From positions 62,001 through 126,000 of the forward strand of contig NZ_FOIK01000004.1 of assembly GCF_900111565.1 (NCBI RefSeq): a stretch of DNA of 64,000 bases, in the 5' to 3' direction. How positions within the stretch are numbered: position 1 is the stretch's first letter; every line of letters begins with the position of its first letter. Shown piece after piece: positions 16,806 to 26,019 of this stretch. Source of the stretch: Paenibacillus sp. NFR01. Its GTDB lineage: Bacteria; Bacillota; Bacilli; Paenibacillales; Paenibacillaceae. The notes beneath the pieces are model-generated. The model made no database searches and had not been told where the DNA came from. It saw only the letters and a program-made list of their open reading frames with translations. The translations under genes were made by a program, and so were the position numbers.

Positions 16806-17537
16806 ATGAATTTACAATCGCTTGTCGTTGAAGTGAATGGCGTGTACCGGACCTTCGACCGCAAAACCGTGCTGAAAAACATCTCTCTGCAAGTAACCAA
16901 AGCCGAAACTTTCGGCATCCTCGGCCCGTCCGGCTCCGGCAAAACCACGCTGGTTAAGCTGCTCAACGGGATCGACGAAGCAGACGCCGGCGAGGTGCAC
17001 GTCTTGGGCGTGAAGATGCCCGCACTCTCCATGCTGCAGAGCATCGGATACATGGCCCAGTCAGATGCGCTGTACACCGAGCTTAGCGCCAAAGAGAACC
17101 TGGAGTTTTTTGCTTCATTATATGGACTGAAGGGCGGGAACCGTGTCCGGCGGATCGCCGATGTGATGGAAGTCGTGAACCTGCAGGAACATCTGCGAAA
17201 AAGAGTCGGGCAATACTCCGGCGGTATGAAACGCCGGCTGTCCCTTGCGATTGCGCTTCTGCACGAACCTCCGCTGCTCATTCTCGACGAACCGACCGTG
17301 GGCATCGATCCACTGCTGCGGCAGTCGATCTGGCGCGAGCTGAAGGCGCTGAACGCCAAAGGCACGACGATTATTCTGACGACGCATGTCATGGACGAAG
17401 CGGAAAAATGCGACCGGCTGGCGATGATCCGGGACGGCGAGCTGCTCGCGGTGGATACGCCTGAAGGGCTATTGCAGGCTACGGGCTCGGCTTCGATCGA
17501 AGAAGCGTTTCTGTATTACGGAGGTGCACGGCAATGA
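16806..17537 (+). CDS. ABC transporter ATP-binding protein (ABC-2 export type)
   Basis: 243 aa with a complete nucleotide-binding domain: Walker A GPSGSGKTT (about residues 39-47), Q-loop YMAQSDALYTELSA, signature YSGGMKRRLSLA, Walker B LLILDEPTVGID and switch His in LTTHVMDEAEK. The short C-terminus and close similarity to the drug/antibiotic export (CcmA-like) group point to an exporter ATPase. GAGGAG precedes the ATG. It overlaps the permease gene by 4 bp (ATGA). Substrate unknown. Confidence 0.92.
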   Translation: MNLQSLVVEVNGVYRTFDRKTVLKNISLQVTKAETFGILGPSGSGKTTLVKLLNGIDEADAGEVHVLGVKMPALSMLQSIGYMAQSDALYTELSAKENLEFFASLYGLKGGNRVRRIADVMEVVNLQEHLRKRVGQYSGGMKRRLSLAIALLHEPPLLILDEPTVGIDPLLRQSIWRELKALNAKGTTIILTTHVMDEAEKCDRLAMIRDGELLAVDTPEGLLQATGSASIEEAFLYYGGARQ

Positions 17538-18568
17538 GAATCCAGGCAATTGCATTACGTATACTGCAGCAGTTTATCCGTGACAAACGGACGATGGCGC
17601 TGATGTTCGCTGCTCCGCTGCTCGTCCTTAGCCTGATGAGCCTCGTGTTCAACAGCGATAGCTACACGCCGCGCATCGGCCTCACCGGGGGGATGAGCAT
17701 TCTCGCTCCCGCGCTGGAGAAACAGAAGGTGGAGGTTACGCCTTACACCTCTGCCGAGAACGGCGAAGCGGCGTTGAGAAGCGGCGACATCGATGCCCTG
17801 ATCCAGGGAGACGGGAATCGGCCGCAGGTACTGCTGGAAGGCAGCAATCCAACCGCCAGCCGCGCCGTCATGGGGGCGCTGCAGGAGGCGGTGACTTCGT
17901 TGCTCCCCGCAGCTTCCGGGATGGCGCTGCAGCCGCAGATCGATTATTTGTACGGCGCGGACGACATGCGGACGATTGACCGCTTCGGCCCGATTATGAT
18001 CGGCGTTTTCGTCTTTTTCTTTGTCTTCCTGATCGCCGGCGTCTCGCTGCTGCGCGAACGGACGACCGGAACGCTGGAGCGCCTGCTGTCGACGCCGCTG
18101 AAGCGCCGGGAAATCGTCTTCGGCTATGTGCTCGGTTTCGGCATTTTCACCGTGTTCCAAGCACTCCTGATTTCCTGGTTCTCCATCCAGGTGCTCGGCA
18201 TTATGATGAACGGCAGCTTCGGTCTGGTGCTGCTGCTCACCCTGCTGCTCGCGATTTCGGCGCTGACCCTGGGGACGCTTCTCTCCGCCTACGCCGCCAA
18301 CGAGCTGCAGATGATCCAGTTCATTCCGCTCGTCATTGTGCCGCAGATTTTCCTCAGCGGACTATTTCCGCTTGACACGCTTCCGCTCTGGCTGCAGCGC
18401 ATCGGGCTGGCGACTCCGATCTATTACGGCGCCCAAGGACTGATCGACGTTATGATCCGCGGCAAAGGCTGGAACGCCATCGCCGTCGACGTGATGGTCC
18501 TGATCGGATTCTCGCTCGTATTTATGTTCCTGAACATCATCGCCCTGCGCAAGCACCGCAAAATGTAA
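17534..18568 (+). CDS. ABC-2 type transporter permease
   Basis: 344 aa. One N-terminal membrane helix, an extracytoplasmic region of about 130 residues, then five clustered helices, the fold of YhfG/LinI-type ABC-2 exporters. The cytoplasmic turn LLRERTTGTLERLLSTPLKRREI (about residues 176-198) is the conserved ABC-2 amphipathic segment. Pairs with the preceding ATPase by translational coupling. Probably exports a hydrophobic drug or peptide; the regulator suggests a toxic inducer. Confidence 0.9.
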   Translation: MRIQAIALRILQQFIRDKRTMALMFAAPLLVLSLMSLVFNSDSYTPRIGLTGGMSILAPALEKQKVEVTPYTSAENGEAALRSGDIDALIQGDGNRPQVLLEGSNPTASRAVMGALQEAVTSLLPAASGMALQPQIDYLYGADDMRTIDRFGPIMIGVFVFFFVFLIAGVSLLRERTTGTLERLLSTPLKRREIVFGYVLGFGIFTVFQALLISWFSIQVLGIMMNGSFGLVLLLTLLLAISALTLGTLLSAYAANELQMIQFIPLVIVPQIFLSGLFPLDTLPLWLQRIGLATPIYYGAQGLIDVMIRGKGWNAIAVDVMVLIGFSLVFMFLNIIALRKHRKM

Positions 18569-18624
18569 ATCCGGGCCGCATGTGGTACGATGGACAAAGC
18601 ATGATTTTTTTGGAGGACCGTTTT

Positions 18625-19335
18625 ATGGATAAAACACAGCCTGAACATGAACGCGAATTTGAAGCATGGGTCGAGGAAATGCTCGCCCTGAGCGAAGAGC
18701 AGAAGATGACGCCGAAGCAGATCGCCATCCTGCGCTCAGCGGTGGAGGTTTTTGCCGAAAAGGGATTTTCGGCGGCGGCCACCAGCGAGATCGCCCAAAA
18801 GGCCGGCGTGGCCGAGGGCACGATTTTCCGCTACTACAAGACGAAAAAGGATCTGCTGCTCGCCATTGTCGCCCCGACGATGAGCCGGATGATCGCTCCG
18901 TTCGTGCTGCGCAATTTCGGCGACGTGCTGGTGACCCCGTACGACACTTTCGAGGCCTTTTTGCGGGCGTTTACCCTCAACCGGCTGGAGTTTGCGCGGA
19001 ATAATTTTAAAATCATCAAGATTCTCATTCAGGAAATTCCATTTCAGCCGTCGTTGAAAAAGCAGTTTCTCGACAATGTTCTCAGCCAGGTGCTGGAGCG
19101 GGTCAGCTCGGTGGTGGAACGGTTCCAGCAGGAAGGGCAAATCGTTGACGCTCCTTCGCCGGCCGTCATCCGCTTTGCGGCTTCGTCGGTGATCGGCTAC
19201 CTGCTGACCCGGCTGCTTCTCCTGCCGGAGCAGGAATGGGATGATGAACAGGAGGTCTCGCAAATGATCTCCTTTGTCATGCATGGCATCAGCCGGAACG
19301 ACGCAAAGGATCACCCGGCTGCCAGGAAGGAGTAG
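18625..19335 (+). CDS. TetR/AcrR family transcriptional regulator
   Basis: 236 aa from the ATG at 18625, which has GGAGG at 8 bases; an in-frame ATG at 18601 has none. A charged N-terminal extension of about 35 residues precedes the TetR helix-turn-helix (ILRSAVEVFAEKGFSAAATS, then QKAGVAEGTIFRYYKTKKDLL). The remaining helices form the ligand/dimer domain. It lies 56 bp after the permease and 3 bp before the helicase gene, and probably binds the palindrome at 16762-16781. Confidence 0.92.
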   Translation: MDKTQPEHEREFEAWVEEMLALSEEQKMTPKQIAILRSAVEVFAEKGFSAAATSEIAQKAGVAEGTIFRYYKTKKDLLLAIVAPTMSRMIAPFVLRNFGDVLVTPYDTFEAFLRAFTLNRLEFARNNFKIIKILIQEIPFQPSLKKQFLDNVLSQVLERVSSVVERFQQEGQIVDAPSPAVIRFAASSVIGYLLTRLLLLPEQEWDDEQEVSQMISFVMHGISRNDAKDHPAARKE

Positions 19336-19338
19336 GCC

Positions 19339-22300
19339 GTGCGCTATTATGTACCTGAGCGGGTCATCCAGCTGCTGTGCGGCAAACCGCGCGTTCTTGA
19401 AGGGCGGCAATATGTGAAGGCGCGGCGGGTTGCGCTGGTCCGCGAATCAACCGATCCCGTTCGGGAGGCCACTGCGTATTCGGCGCAGGTCTACGGGCGT
19501 ATATGCCATGAATGCGAGCTCGAGATCGACGCCGACGGCGCGGTCAGCGGGGCCTGCGACTGCGAGGTATACCGGCACAGCGGCCAGTTCTGCAAGCATA
19601 TCGCCGCAGTTCTGATGGAGATTCTCGAGCGCGAAGTGAACGGGGCAGACGTCGCCGAATCCATGGAAGCGGACTGGAACCGGCCTATCCCAGATAAAAG
19701 CGGAAGTCTGCCGCAGGCAGACGAACCTGCCGACCGCGAGATTGTGGACGGAATGCTGGAGCTCTTTGCCGAGCCAAAGCCCCGTCCCAGCGGCGCGGGT
19801 GTCTATGTCGACAACCGGGTTCCGCTGCTGGCGGAATTTACAGTAATGCCCCTGGAGGAGCGCGGCGCAGAGCGGCTTGGCCTTGAGCTGAAAATCGGGC
19901 TGCAGCGCCTGTATGTGGTTCAGCAGATCCGCGATTTTCTGGATCATGTAGACCGGGGACAGCCTTATCCCTTCTCCGCGAATTTCACGTATGACCCTGC
20001 GGTCCACGCCTTCCGCGCCGAAGACGACGCCGTGATCCGCCAATTGATTGCCCTGGTGAAAAACGAAAAACTGTACCAAAGCAGCGCGTCAGGTTACAGT
20101 GCCGAGCGCCGGCTTGAGCTGCTGCCGTTCTTCTGGGAGGCGCTGCTGCCTGGACTGCTCGCCGCTCCGTCCGCGTGGCTGCGGCAAGGCAACGATACGG
20201 AGAAGCTCGCGTTGTCCGAAGAGGCGCTGCCGCTGGTCTTTCAGCTTGAAGCGGATGCTGCCGGGGACTACCGCTTCGGCGCCGAGGGTCTCGACGGCCT
20301 GCAAGTGCTGGAAGCTTACGGCCTGGCGGTCAGCCGCGCCGCCCTGTTCCGCCTGTCCGCATCGGACTGCCGCCGGCTGGCGGGGATGAAACGTCTGCTT
20401 GCCGGCTCCGGCAGGCAGACGTTCGCGGTCGCCCGCGGACAGATGGAAGCTTTTCTGGATAAGGCCGCCGCGGAGCTGGGCGTTCTCGGCGAGCTGCGCA
20501 TCGCGGAATCGGTTGCCGAGCGGATCGTCCAGCCGCAGCTTCAAGCGAAGCTGTATCTGGACCGCGTTCGCGACCGGCTGCTCGCCGGACTCGAATTCCA
20601 GTACGGGGATATCATCATAAATCCCCTGGAGGAAGCTGCGGGCAAACGTGAAGAACGTCCCGTACTGCTGCTGCGCAACGGCGAGGCGGAGCGCAGCATC
20701 CTCGAGCTGATGGAGCATCCGGGGTTCATGAAGACGGAAAGCGGATATGTGATGACGGAGGAAGAGGGCGAATACGACTTTCTCTATCACACCATTCCCC
20801 GGCTTGAGCCGCTGCTGAAGGTGTATGCCACCACTTCGGTCAAGGAGCGGCTGTGGAGCGGTTCGGCCCAGCCGATGCTCCGCTTGAGCTGGAACGAAAA
20901 GACCGATTGGCTGGAAATTAAATTCAATATGAACGGGATCGCCGAGGCCGAGATCGTACATGTGCTGGAAGCCTTGCAGGAGAAACGCAAATATTACCGC
21001 CTCCCGGGCGGAGCGCTGCTCCCGCTGGAAGGCGAAGCGTTTCAGGACATTCTGCAGGCCATCAACGAAGCGGGCATCCGTGCCGGCGACTGGAAAAGCA
21101 GCGGATATACCCTGCCGCTGGTCCGCGGGCTGCACATGAATCCCGAGCAGGCGGAGGGCGCGGCGGTCCGCTTTGACCGCCCGCTCCGCCAGCTGCTTCA
21201 AAGCCTGCGGCATCCCGATCACGCCGACTTCCCGGTGCCGGCCGGTCTGGACGGCGTGCTGCGGGACTATCAGACGACCGGCTACCAATGGCTGAAGACG
21301 CTGGCCCGTTACGGGTTCGGCGGCATTCTCGCCGACGATATGGGCCTTGGCAAAACGATCCAGAGCATCGCCTTTCTCCTGTCCGAAGCGGAAGTCATCC
21401 GTTCGGGCGGCAAACCGGCGCTGATCGTTGCCCCGGCTTCCCTGCTGTACAACTGGCTGAACGAGCTGAAGCGTTTTGCTCCGGGGCTGACGGCCGTCGT
21501 CGCCGACGGACAAGCCCAGGCCCGCAGCCGGCTGCTCGCCCAGTTGGAGGGCGTCGATTGCGTTATCACTTCGTATCCGCTGCTACGCCGGGACATGAAG
21601 ACGTATGCCAGATTATCCTTTCATACGCTGATTCTGGATGAAGCCCAGACCATCAAAAATCACGCCACGCAAACGGCGCAGGCTGTCAAGGCGCTGCAAG
21701 CGCGCCACCGGTTTGCGCTGACCGGCACGCCGGTGGAAAATGCGCGGGAAGACGTATGGTCAATCTTTAACGTAATTATGCCCGGACTGCTGCCGGGGCT
21801 TAAGGCCTTCCACGATATGGCGAAGGAAACCGTCGCCCGGCGGATCCGGCCTTTCCTGCTGCGCCGGCTCAAACGCGATGTGCTCCGAGAGCTGCCGGAT
21901 AAAATCGAGTCGCTGCAGGCGTCGGAGTTGCTGCCGGAGCAGAAGAAGCTGTACGCGGCTTATCTGGCCCGGCTGCGCAAAGAGGCGCTTAAGCATCTGG
22001 ACAGCGACACCTTCGGCAGAGGGCGTCTGCAGGTGCTGGCGGGACTTACCCGCCTGCGCCAGCTCTGCGACCATCCGGCCTTGTTCGTCGACGGGTACAG
22101 CGGCGGCTCGGCAAAATTCGAGCAGCTGCTGGAGATTGTCGGGGAATGCCGGAGCGCCGGCAAACGGGCGCTTATTTTCTCCCAATTTACGGAGATGCTG
22201 ACGCTGATCCGCAGAGCCTTGGGCGAACAAGGCATTCCTTATTTTTATCTTGACGGAGCGACGCGCCCGGCTGAACGGATCGAGCGGTGCCGGCGGTTTA

Positions 22301-22620
22301 ACGAGGGGGAACGCGAATTTTTCCTGATCTCCCTGAAAGCCGGAGGAACCGGACTCAACCTCACGGGAGCGGACACGGTCATCCTTTATGACCTGTGGTG
22401 GAACCCGGCCGTGGAGCAGCAGGCGACCGACCGGGCCCACCGGATCGGGCAGACGAAGGCAGTGCAGGTTATCCGGCTTGTTGCGCAGGGAACGGTGGAG
22501 GATAAGATGTATGAACTGCAGCAGAAGAAAAAAGATCTGCTGGACGAATTGGTCCAACCCGGTCAAGAGGGCATGTCCCGCCTGACCGAGCAGGACATCC
22601 GGGAGCTTCTCATGCTCTGA
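19339..22620 (+). CDS. SNF2-family DEAD/DEAH helicase with SWIM zinc finger
   Basis: 1093 aa. An N-terminal SWIM zinc finger (CDCEVYRHSGQFCKH, about residues 73-87) is followed by a roughly 450-residue bacterial SNF2 N-terminal region, then a complete SNF2 motor: DDMGLGKT (motif I), LDEAQTIKN (motif II), LTGTPVEN (motif III), SLKAGGTGLNLTGAD (motif V) and DRAHRIGQ (motif VI). Bacterial RapA/HepA-like motors remodel nucleoprotein, for example stalled RNA polymerase; the exact target is unknown. The start is GTG with AAGGAG upstream, 3 bp after the tetR stop, so it is cotranscribed with a drug exporter and its regulator, an unexpected pairing. Confidence 0.93.
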   Translation: MRYYVPERVIQLLCGKPRVLEGRQYVKARRVALVRESTDPVREATAYSAQVYGRICHECELEIDADGAVSGACDCEVYRHSGQFCKHIAAVLMEILEREVNGADVAESMEADWNRPIPDKSGSLPQADEPADREIVDGMLELFAEPKPRPSGAGVYVDNRVPLLAEFTVMPLEERGAERLGLELKIGLQRLYVVQQIRDFLDHVDRGQPYPFSANFTYDPAVHAFRAEDDAVIRQLIALVKNEKLYQSSASGYSAERRLELLPFFWEALLPGLLAAPSAWLRQGNDTEKLALSEEALPLVFQLEADAAGDYRFGAEGLDGLQVLEAYGLAVSRAALFRLSASDCRRLAGMKRLLAGSGRQTFAVARGQMEAFLDKAAAELGVLGELRIAESVAERIVQPQLQAKLYLDRVRDRLLAGLEFQYGDIIINPLEEAAGKREERPVLLLRNGEAERSILELMEHPGFMKTESGYVMTEEEGEYDFLYHTIPRLEPLLKVYATTSVKERLWSGSAQPMLRLSWNEKTDWLEIKFNMNGIAEAEIVHVLEALQEKRKYYRLPGGALLPLEGEAFQDILQAINEAGIRAGDWKSSGYTLPLVRGLHMNPEQAEGAAVRFDRPLRQLLQSLRHPDHADFPVPAGLDGVLRDYQTTGYQWLKTLARYGFGGILADDMGLGKTIQSIAFLLSEAEVIRSGGKPALIVAPASLLYNWLNELKRFAPGLTAVVADGQAQARSRLLAQLEGVDCVITSYPLLRRDMKTYARLSFHTLILDEAQTIKNHATQTAQAVKALQARHRFALTGTPVENAREDVWSIFNVIMPGLLPGLKAFHDMAKETVARRIRPFLLRRLKRDVLRELPDKIESLQASELLPEQKKLYAAYLARLRKEALKHLDSDTFGRGRLQVLAGLTRLRQLCDHPALFVDGYSGGSAKFEQLLEIVGECRSAGKRALIFSQFTEMLTLIRRALGEQGIPYFYLDGATRPAERIERCRRFNEGEREFFLISLKAGGTGLNLTGADTVILYDLWWNPAVEQQATDRAHRIGQTKAVQVIRLVAQGTVEDKMYELQQKKKDLLDELVQPGQEGMSRLTEQDIRELLML

Positions 22621-22637
22621 ACCGTTATGGCAGGCAA

Positions 22638-22678
22638 AAAAACAGGGACTTTTCCGGCGTGCCGGAGAGTCCCTGTTT
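22638..22678. terminator. Terminator between the helicase and collagen-like genes
   Basis: The stem AAACAGGGACT/AGTCCCTGTTT (22640-22650 and 22668-22678), with an inner CCGGC/GCCGG pairing, has a strong T-run on the minus strand (TTTTTTT) and a weak one on the plus strand. It serves the convergent collagen-like gene and perhaps the helicase gene. Confidence 0.8.
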
Positions 22679-22690
22679 GGGTTAAGGCGA

Positions 22691-24391
22691 TTATACGATG
22701 TTCAGGCCGGCACTTGCATATCCGGCAACCGTAGATGCGACGTCCAAACCAGCCGTGACCGTTGCCGTAAACACGAGCAGCAGGCGGGTTCCGGCGGTAA
22801 CCGGGATGCTGAGTCCGGTCGTGATGCCGCTGGAAATGGTACCCAGCGCAACAACGCCGGTTAATGCCGGTGCCAGCGTAACCACAGCTCCCGGCACGGC
22901 CGTAAAGGTATTGTTCGGCGTAGCGGAAGAGAACAACTGGGCCGTAACGGTAACCGTTGAACCGACCAGCGTGAGCGCTGCTGTCGTGCTGAAGTATGCC
23001 GCCAGCGAGGTGATCGTGCCCGCGCGAGGCGCCGAAAAGGCTTCGTTGACCAGAACCCCGGGACCTCCCGACAAATCGATGGTGCCTCCGGTGATGGTGA
23101 CGCCGGCGGCGTTGGTTCCGAATCCGACAAGGGACGAGGTATTCAGAAGGCCGCCCAGCACGGTGGTCAACGTCGCGGGCGTGCCGGATGCAAAGGGAAT
23201 AATCGCTCCCGAACCGGTTGCGCCGGTGGCGCCAGTCGAACCAGTGGCTCCCGTTGCTCCGGTCGCACCTGTGCCACCCGTCGCTCCGGTCGCTCCTGTA
23301 CTGCCGGTGGCTCCCGTCGCACCCGTGCCGCCCGTCGCTCCGGTCGCACCTGTGCCGCCCGTCGCTCCCGTTGCGCCCGTGCCGCCTGTTGCTCCCGTTG
23401 CGCCTGTACCGCCCGTCGCCCCGGTGGCACCTGTGTCACCCGTCGCTCCGGTTGCACCTGTGCCGCCCGTTGCTCCGGTCGCACCTGTGCCGCCCGTCGC
23501 TCCCGTTGCACCCGTGCCGCCCGTTGCTCCGGTCGCGCCTGTACCGCCGGTGGCTCCGGTCGCACCCGTTGCACCTGTACCGCCAGTGGCTCCCGTTGCA
23601 CCCGTGCCGCCCGTCACTCCCGTTGCGCCCGTGCCGCCCGTTGCTCCGGTCGCGCCTGTGCCACCCGTCGCTCCCGTTGCGCCGGTGCCGCCCGTTGCTC
23701 CGGTCGCACCTGTACCGCCGGTGGCTCCCGTCGCACCCGTTGCACCCGTGCTGCCCGTTGGTCCGGTCGCGCCTGTGCCGCCCGTTGCTCCGGTCGCGCC
23801 TGTGCCGCCCGTCGTACCCGTTGCACCCGTGCCGCCCGTCGCTCCGGTCGCACCTGTACCGCCCGTTCCTCCGGTTGCACCTGTGCTACCCGTTGCTCCG
23901 GTTGCGCCCGTGCTACCCGTCGCTCCGGTCGCTCCTGTGACTCCGCCTGCGGCGCCTGTCGGGCCGGTTGCTCCCGTTGCCCCGGATGCACCCGTAGCGC
24001 CTGCTGCGCCGGTCGCACCGGTTGGGCCAATCAACGCGCCCAGCAGTTCAGCCGACACCAAGCGATGTGCGGTGGTGATTTGTCCGGAACTATCCTTCCC
24101 CCATACCGAAATCTGCAGCGGCTCGTTCACAGGATCTTCATCCGTGGTAAACACAAATTCAAAAGCATCGAAAGCCGCAAAGTGATCGATCGAAAGCTCT
24201 TCGCCCGGTTCAACCACGACCAGCTCGCTGACGTAAAGATTTCGCGTACCTCCTGCCAAATAAAAGCCTTGAAGCAATAAGCCGGTCGTGACCGTATCGC
24301 TGCGGTTATCCAGGCGGATCGTTACAAATTGCGTAGGTCTTATGCCGTTGACCATATTGTTCTCAATAGGACCCGTAGAAAATAAACTCAT
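22691..24391 (-). CDS. Collagen-like exosporium/spore-surface protein (BclA/BclB type)
   Basis: 566 aa in three parts. Residues 1-115 form an N-terminal domain beginning MSLFSTGPIENN that is shared with the next gene. Residues about 116-417 are an uninterrupted run of roughly 100 Gly-X-Thr/Gly-Ala-Thr triplets; Thr in the third position is typical of O-glycosylated spore collagens. The last 150 residues form a hydrophobic beta-rich trimerisation domain (GAIIPFASGTPATLTT... AGYASAGLNIV) like that of BclB-type exosporium proteins. No signal peptide, consistent with mother-cell deposition. The repetitive DNA gives long spurious frames on the other strand. Triplet number may vary between strains. 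Confidence 0.9.
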   Translation of the reverse strand: MSLFSTGPIENNMVNGIRPTQFVTIRLDNRSDTVTTGLLLQGFYLAGGTRNLYVSELVVVEPGEELSIDHFAAFDAFEFVFTTDEDPVNEPLQISVWGKDSSGQITTAHRLVSAELLGALIGPTGATGAAGATGASGATGATGPTGAAGGVTGATGATGSTGATGATGSTGATGGTGGTGATGATGGTGATGTTGGTGATGATGGTGATGPTGSTGATGATGATGGTGATGATGGTGATGATGGTGATGATGGTGATGVTGGTGATGATGGTGATGATGATGGTGATGATGGTGATGATGGTGATGATGGTGATGATGDTGATGATGGTGATGATGGTGATGATGGTGATGATGGTGATGATGSTGATGATGGTGATGATGATGSTGATGATGSGAIIPFASGTPATLTTVLGGLLNTSSLVGFGTNAAGVTITGGTIDLSGGPGVLVNEAFSAPRAGTITSLAAYFSTTAALTLVGSTVTVTAQLFSSATPNNTFTAVPGAVVTLAPALTGVVALGTISSGITTGLSIPVTAGTRLLLVFTATVTAGLDVASTVAGYASAGLNIV

Positions 24392-24414
24392 TGGACTCTC
24401 TCCCTCTCTCTCCT

Positions 24415-24771
24415 TTATTGTTGATATTTTTCATAGGTTATGATCCGATGGGCAGTGACCAATTCCCCGGTTCCTGATTTTCCCCATACCGAAACGCGCA
24501 ATTGATCGCTCACCGCATCGTTTACCGTAAAAACAAACTCAAGGGCATCCAGGTTTGCATAATAACTATTGGTAACGACTTGGCCCGAACCAATCGAAAC
24601 ATCCTCGCTGACATACAGATTTCGGGTTCCACCCAGCAGATAATAGCCCTGGACCAACACATTCGTCATGATTTCATTGCCGGCGCAATCGATAAGAACG
24701 GTTACCGTCTGTGTAGGACGCACACCGAATACCGGGTTATTTTCTATCGGTCCGGTCGAAAAAATAGCCAT
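24415..24771 (-). CDS. Small paralogue of the collagen-like protein's N-terminal domain
   Basis: 118 aa. MAIFSTGPIENN...RPTQTVTV and RNLYVSEDVSIGSGQ align along their whole length with residues 1-115 of the downstream collagen-like protein, but there is no collagen tail. Start at 24771 chosen because it matches the paralogue's MSLFSTG start; GGGAGG lies 10 bases upstream. The two genes are 23 bp apart and probably share a promoter. Likely a spore-coat or exosporium anchor or scaffold; the domain itself has no function I can name. Confidence 0.8.
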   Translation of the reverse strand: MAIFSTGPIENNPVFGVRPTQTVTVLIDCAGNEIMTNVLVQGYYLLGGTRNLYVSEDVSIGSGQVVTNSYYANLDALEFVFTVNDAVSDQLRVSVWGKSGTGELVTAHRIITYEKYQQ

Positions 24772-24934
24772 TTCTCCTTCAATCCTCCCTTCTAATCTCC
24801 CGCCTTCCATACGAATCTCAAACTCTAGCGGCAGACCCTAATGAATCGCGCAATATACGATATTCAGTCCATTCATTTGCGGTGTGGACAAAAGACAGGC
24901 CCTGCATCCCCAAATCTATCGGTGCTCGCCCACG

Positions 24935-24965
24935 CAAAAAAGAGCATGGCGCAAGGCCATGCTCT
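24935..24965 (-). terminator. Terminator of the sugar-dehydrogenase operon
   Basis: The stem AGAGCATGG/CCATGCTCT is followed by TTTTTT on the minus strand, 17 bp after the last dehydrogenase gene. The remaining ~160 bp to the 118-aa gene hold no gene. Confidence 0.85.
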
Positions 24966-24982
24966 GGTGTTCGAACTCTTTT

Positions 24983-25999
24983 TCAGGAAAAAGCTCTTAC
25001 TGCCGTACCCGAAGATTCATAAATATCGGCCGCCAGCTTCACTGCCTTCAGCCCCTCCCACGCATCGATGGGAAAAGGCGTATCCGAGTCCAGACATGCA
25101 TAGAAATCACGGATCAGGCTGACGTGGCTGCTGCCCCAATACGATTTTCCCGGAGGCCCGCAAGGAGCGTCCACGCCGCAGAGCAGAACCTCCTCTTCCT
25201 CGCCCTTGCGTAAATAAAGCGAATCACGGCGCTGCGCCAGGCGTCCGCCTTCAAACACCAGCTCCAAATCGATGGGCGAATTCTCGACAAATCCGTTCGT
25301 TGCATAAAAGACGGCGGCGGCTCCGTTAGCAAAAGAAATCCGGGCATGCGCCGTATCCTCCACCTCAATGCAGCCGCCTAGCGCGTCCGTCGTAACGCTG
25401 CCGCGGACCGAAACGATCTCTCCGCCGAGCCATTGCAGCAGATCCAGCGTATGGATCGCCTGATTCATCAGGACGCCGCCGCCTTCCGTGGCCCATTTCC
25501 CGCGCCAGGGGCTCTGCGTATAATAGGCCTCATCCCGGTGCCAGGTCACGACTGCCTTCATCCCGATGAGCCGACCCAGCTCTCCCGACCTTACCAGCTC
25601 TTTCATGCGTACGGAAGGGTCATTATAGCGGTTCTGAAAACAGACACCGAGCTGCGCACCGCTCCGCGCAGCGGCTTCCGCCAGCTTCAGGCCTTCGCGG
25701 TACGTATGGGACATCGGTTTTTCGGTAAGGACATGTTTGCCTGCCGCCAGCATGGCCAGTGCCATGGGAACATGCAGATGATGCGGCGTGCAGAGATGCA
25801 CGACGCCGATATCCGCACGCAACGCCAGTTCACGGTAGTCGGTCAATGCTTCACAGCCGTACGCCTGCGCCGCAGCCTGCGCCCGCACCGGATCGCTGTC
25901 GACCACCGCCCGCAATCGGCCGCCGAGTTCGGTCAGCGCTTTGGCATGCAGCGGAAAAATGCTGCCGCAGCCGACGATCGCCGCTCCTAGTTCATTCAT
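24983..25999 (-). CDS. Gfo/Idh/MocA family oxidoreductase (third of the cluster)
   Basis: 338 aa. An N-terminal Rossmann domain with AAIVGCGSIFPLHAKAL, then VHLCTPHHLHVPMALAMLAAG and the family's catalytic-domain hinge LTEKPMSHTYREG (EKP lysine). The C-terminal alpha/beta domain contains GGGVLMNQAIHTLDLLQWL. Such enzymes oxidise or reduce sugars or glycosides with NAD(P). It is the last gene of a four-gene operon, 20 bp after the second dehydrogenase. The ATG has AGGAG upstream. Substrate unknown. Confidence 0.9.
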   Translation of the reverse strand: MNELGAAIVGCGSIFPLHAKALTELGGRLRAVVDSDPVRAQAAAQAYGCEALTDYRELALRADIGVVHLCTPHHLHVPMALAMLAAGKHVLTEKPMSHTYREGLKLAEAAARSGAQLGVCFQNRYNDPSVRMKELVRSGELGRLIGMKAVVTWHRDEAYYTQSPWRGKWATEGGGVLMNQAIHTLDLLQWLGGEIVSVRGSVTTDALGGCIEVEDTAHARISFANGAAAVFYATNGFVENSPIDLELVFEGGRLAQRRDSLYLRKGEEEEVLLCGVDAPCGPPGKSYWGSSHVSLIRDFYACLDSDTPFPIDAWEGLKAVKLAADIYESSGTAVRAFS

Positions 26000-26019
26000 T
26001 CCTATCGCCTCTCCTCATT

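Noticed and set aside
22698..24185. Long plus-strand frame rich in Pro-Val-Ala opposite the first collagen-like gene
   Set aside because: It is the complement of Gly-Ala-Thr repeats; low-complexity composition and no ribosome binding site show it is a shadow. The same holds for the plus-strand frame opposite the second collagen-like gene.
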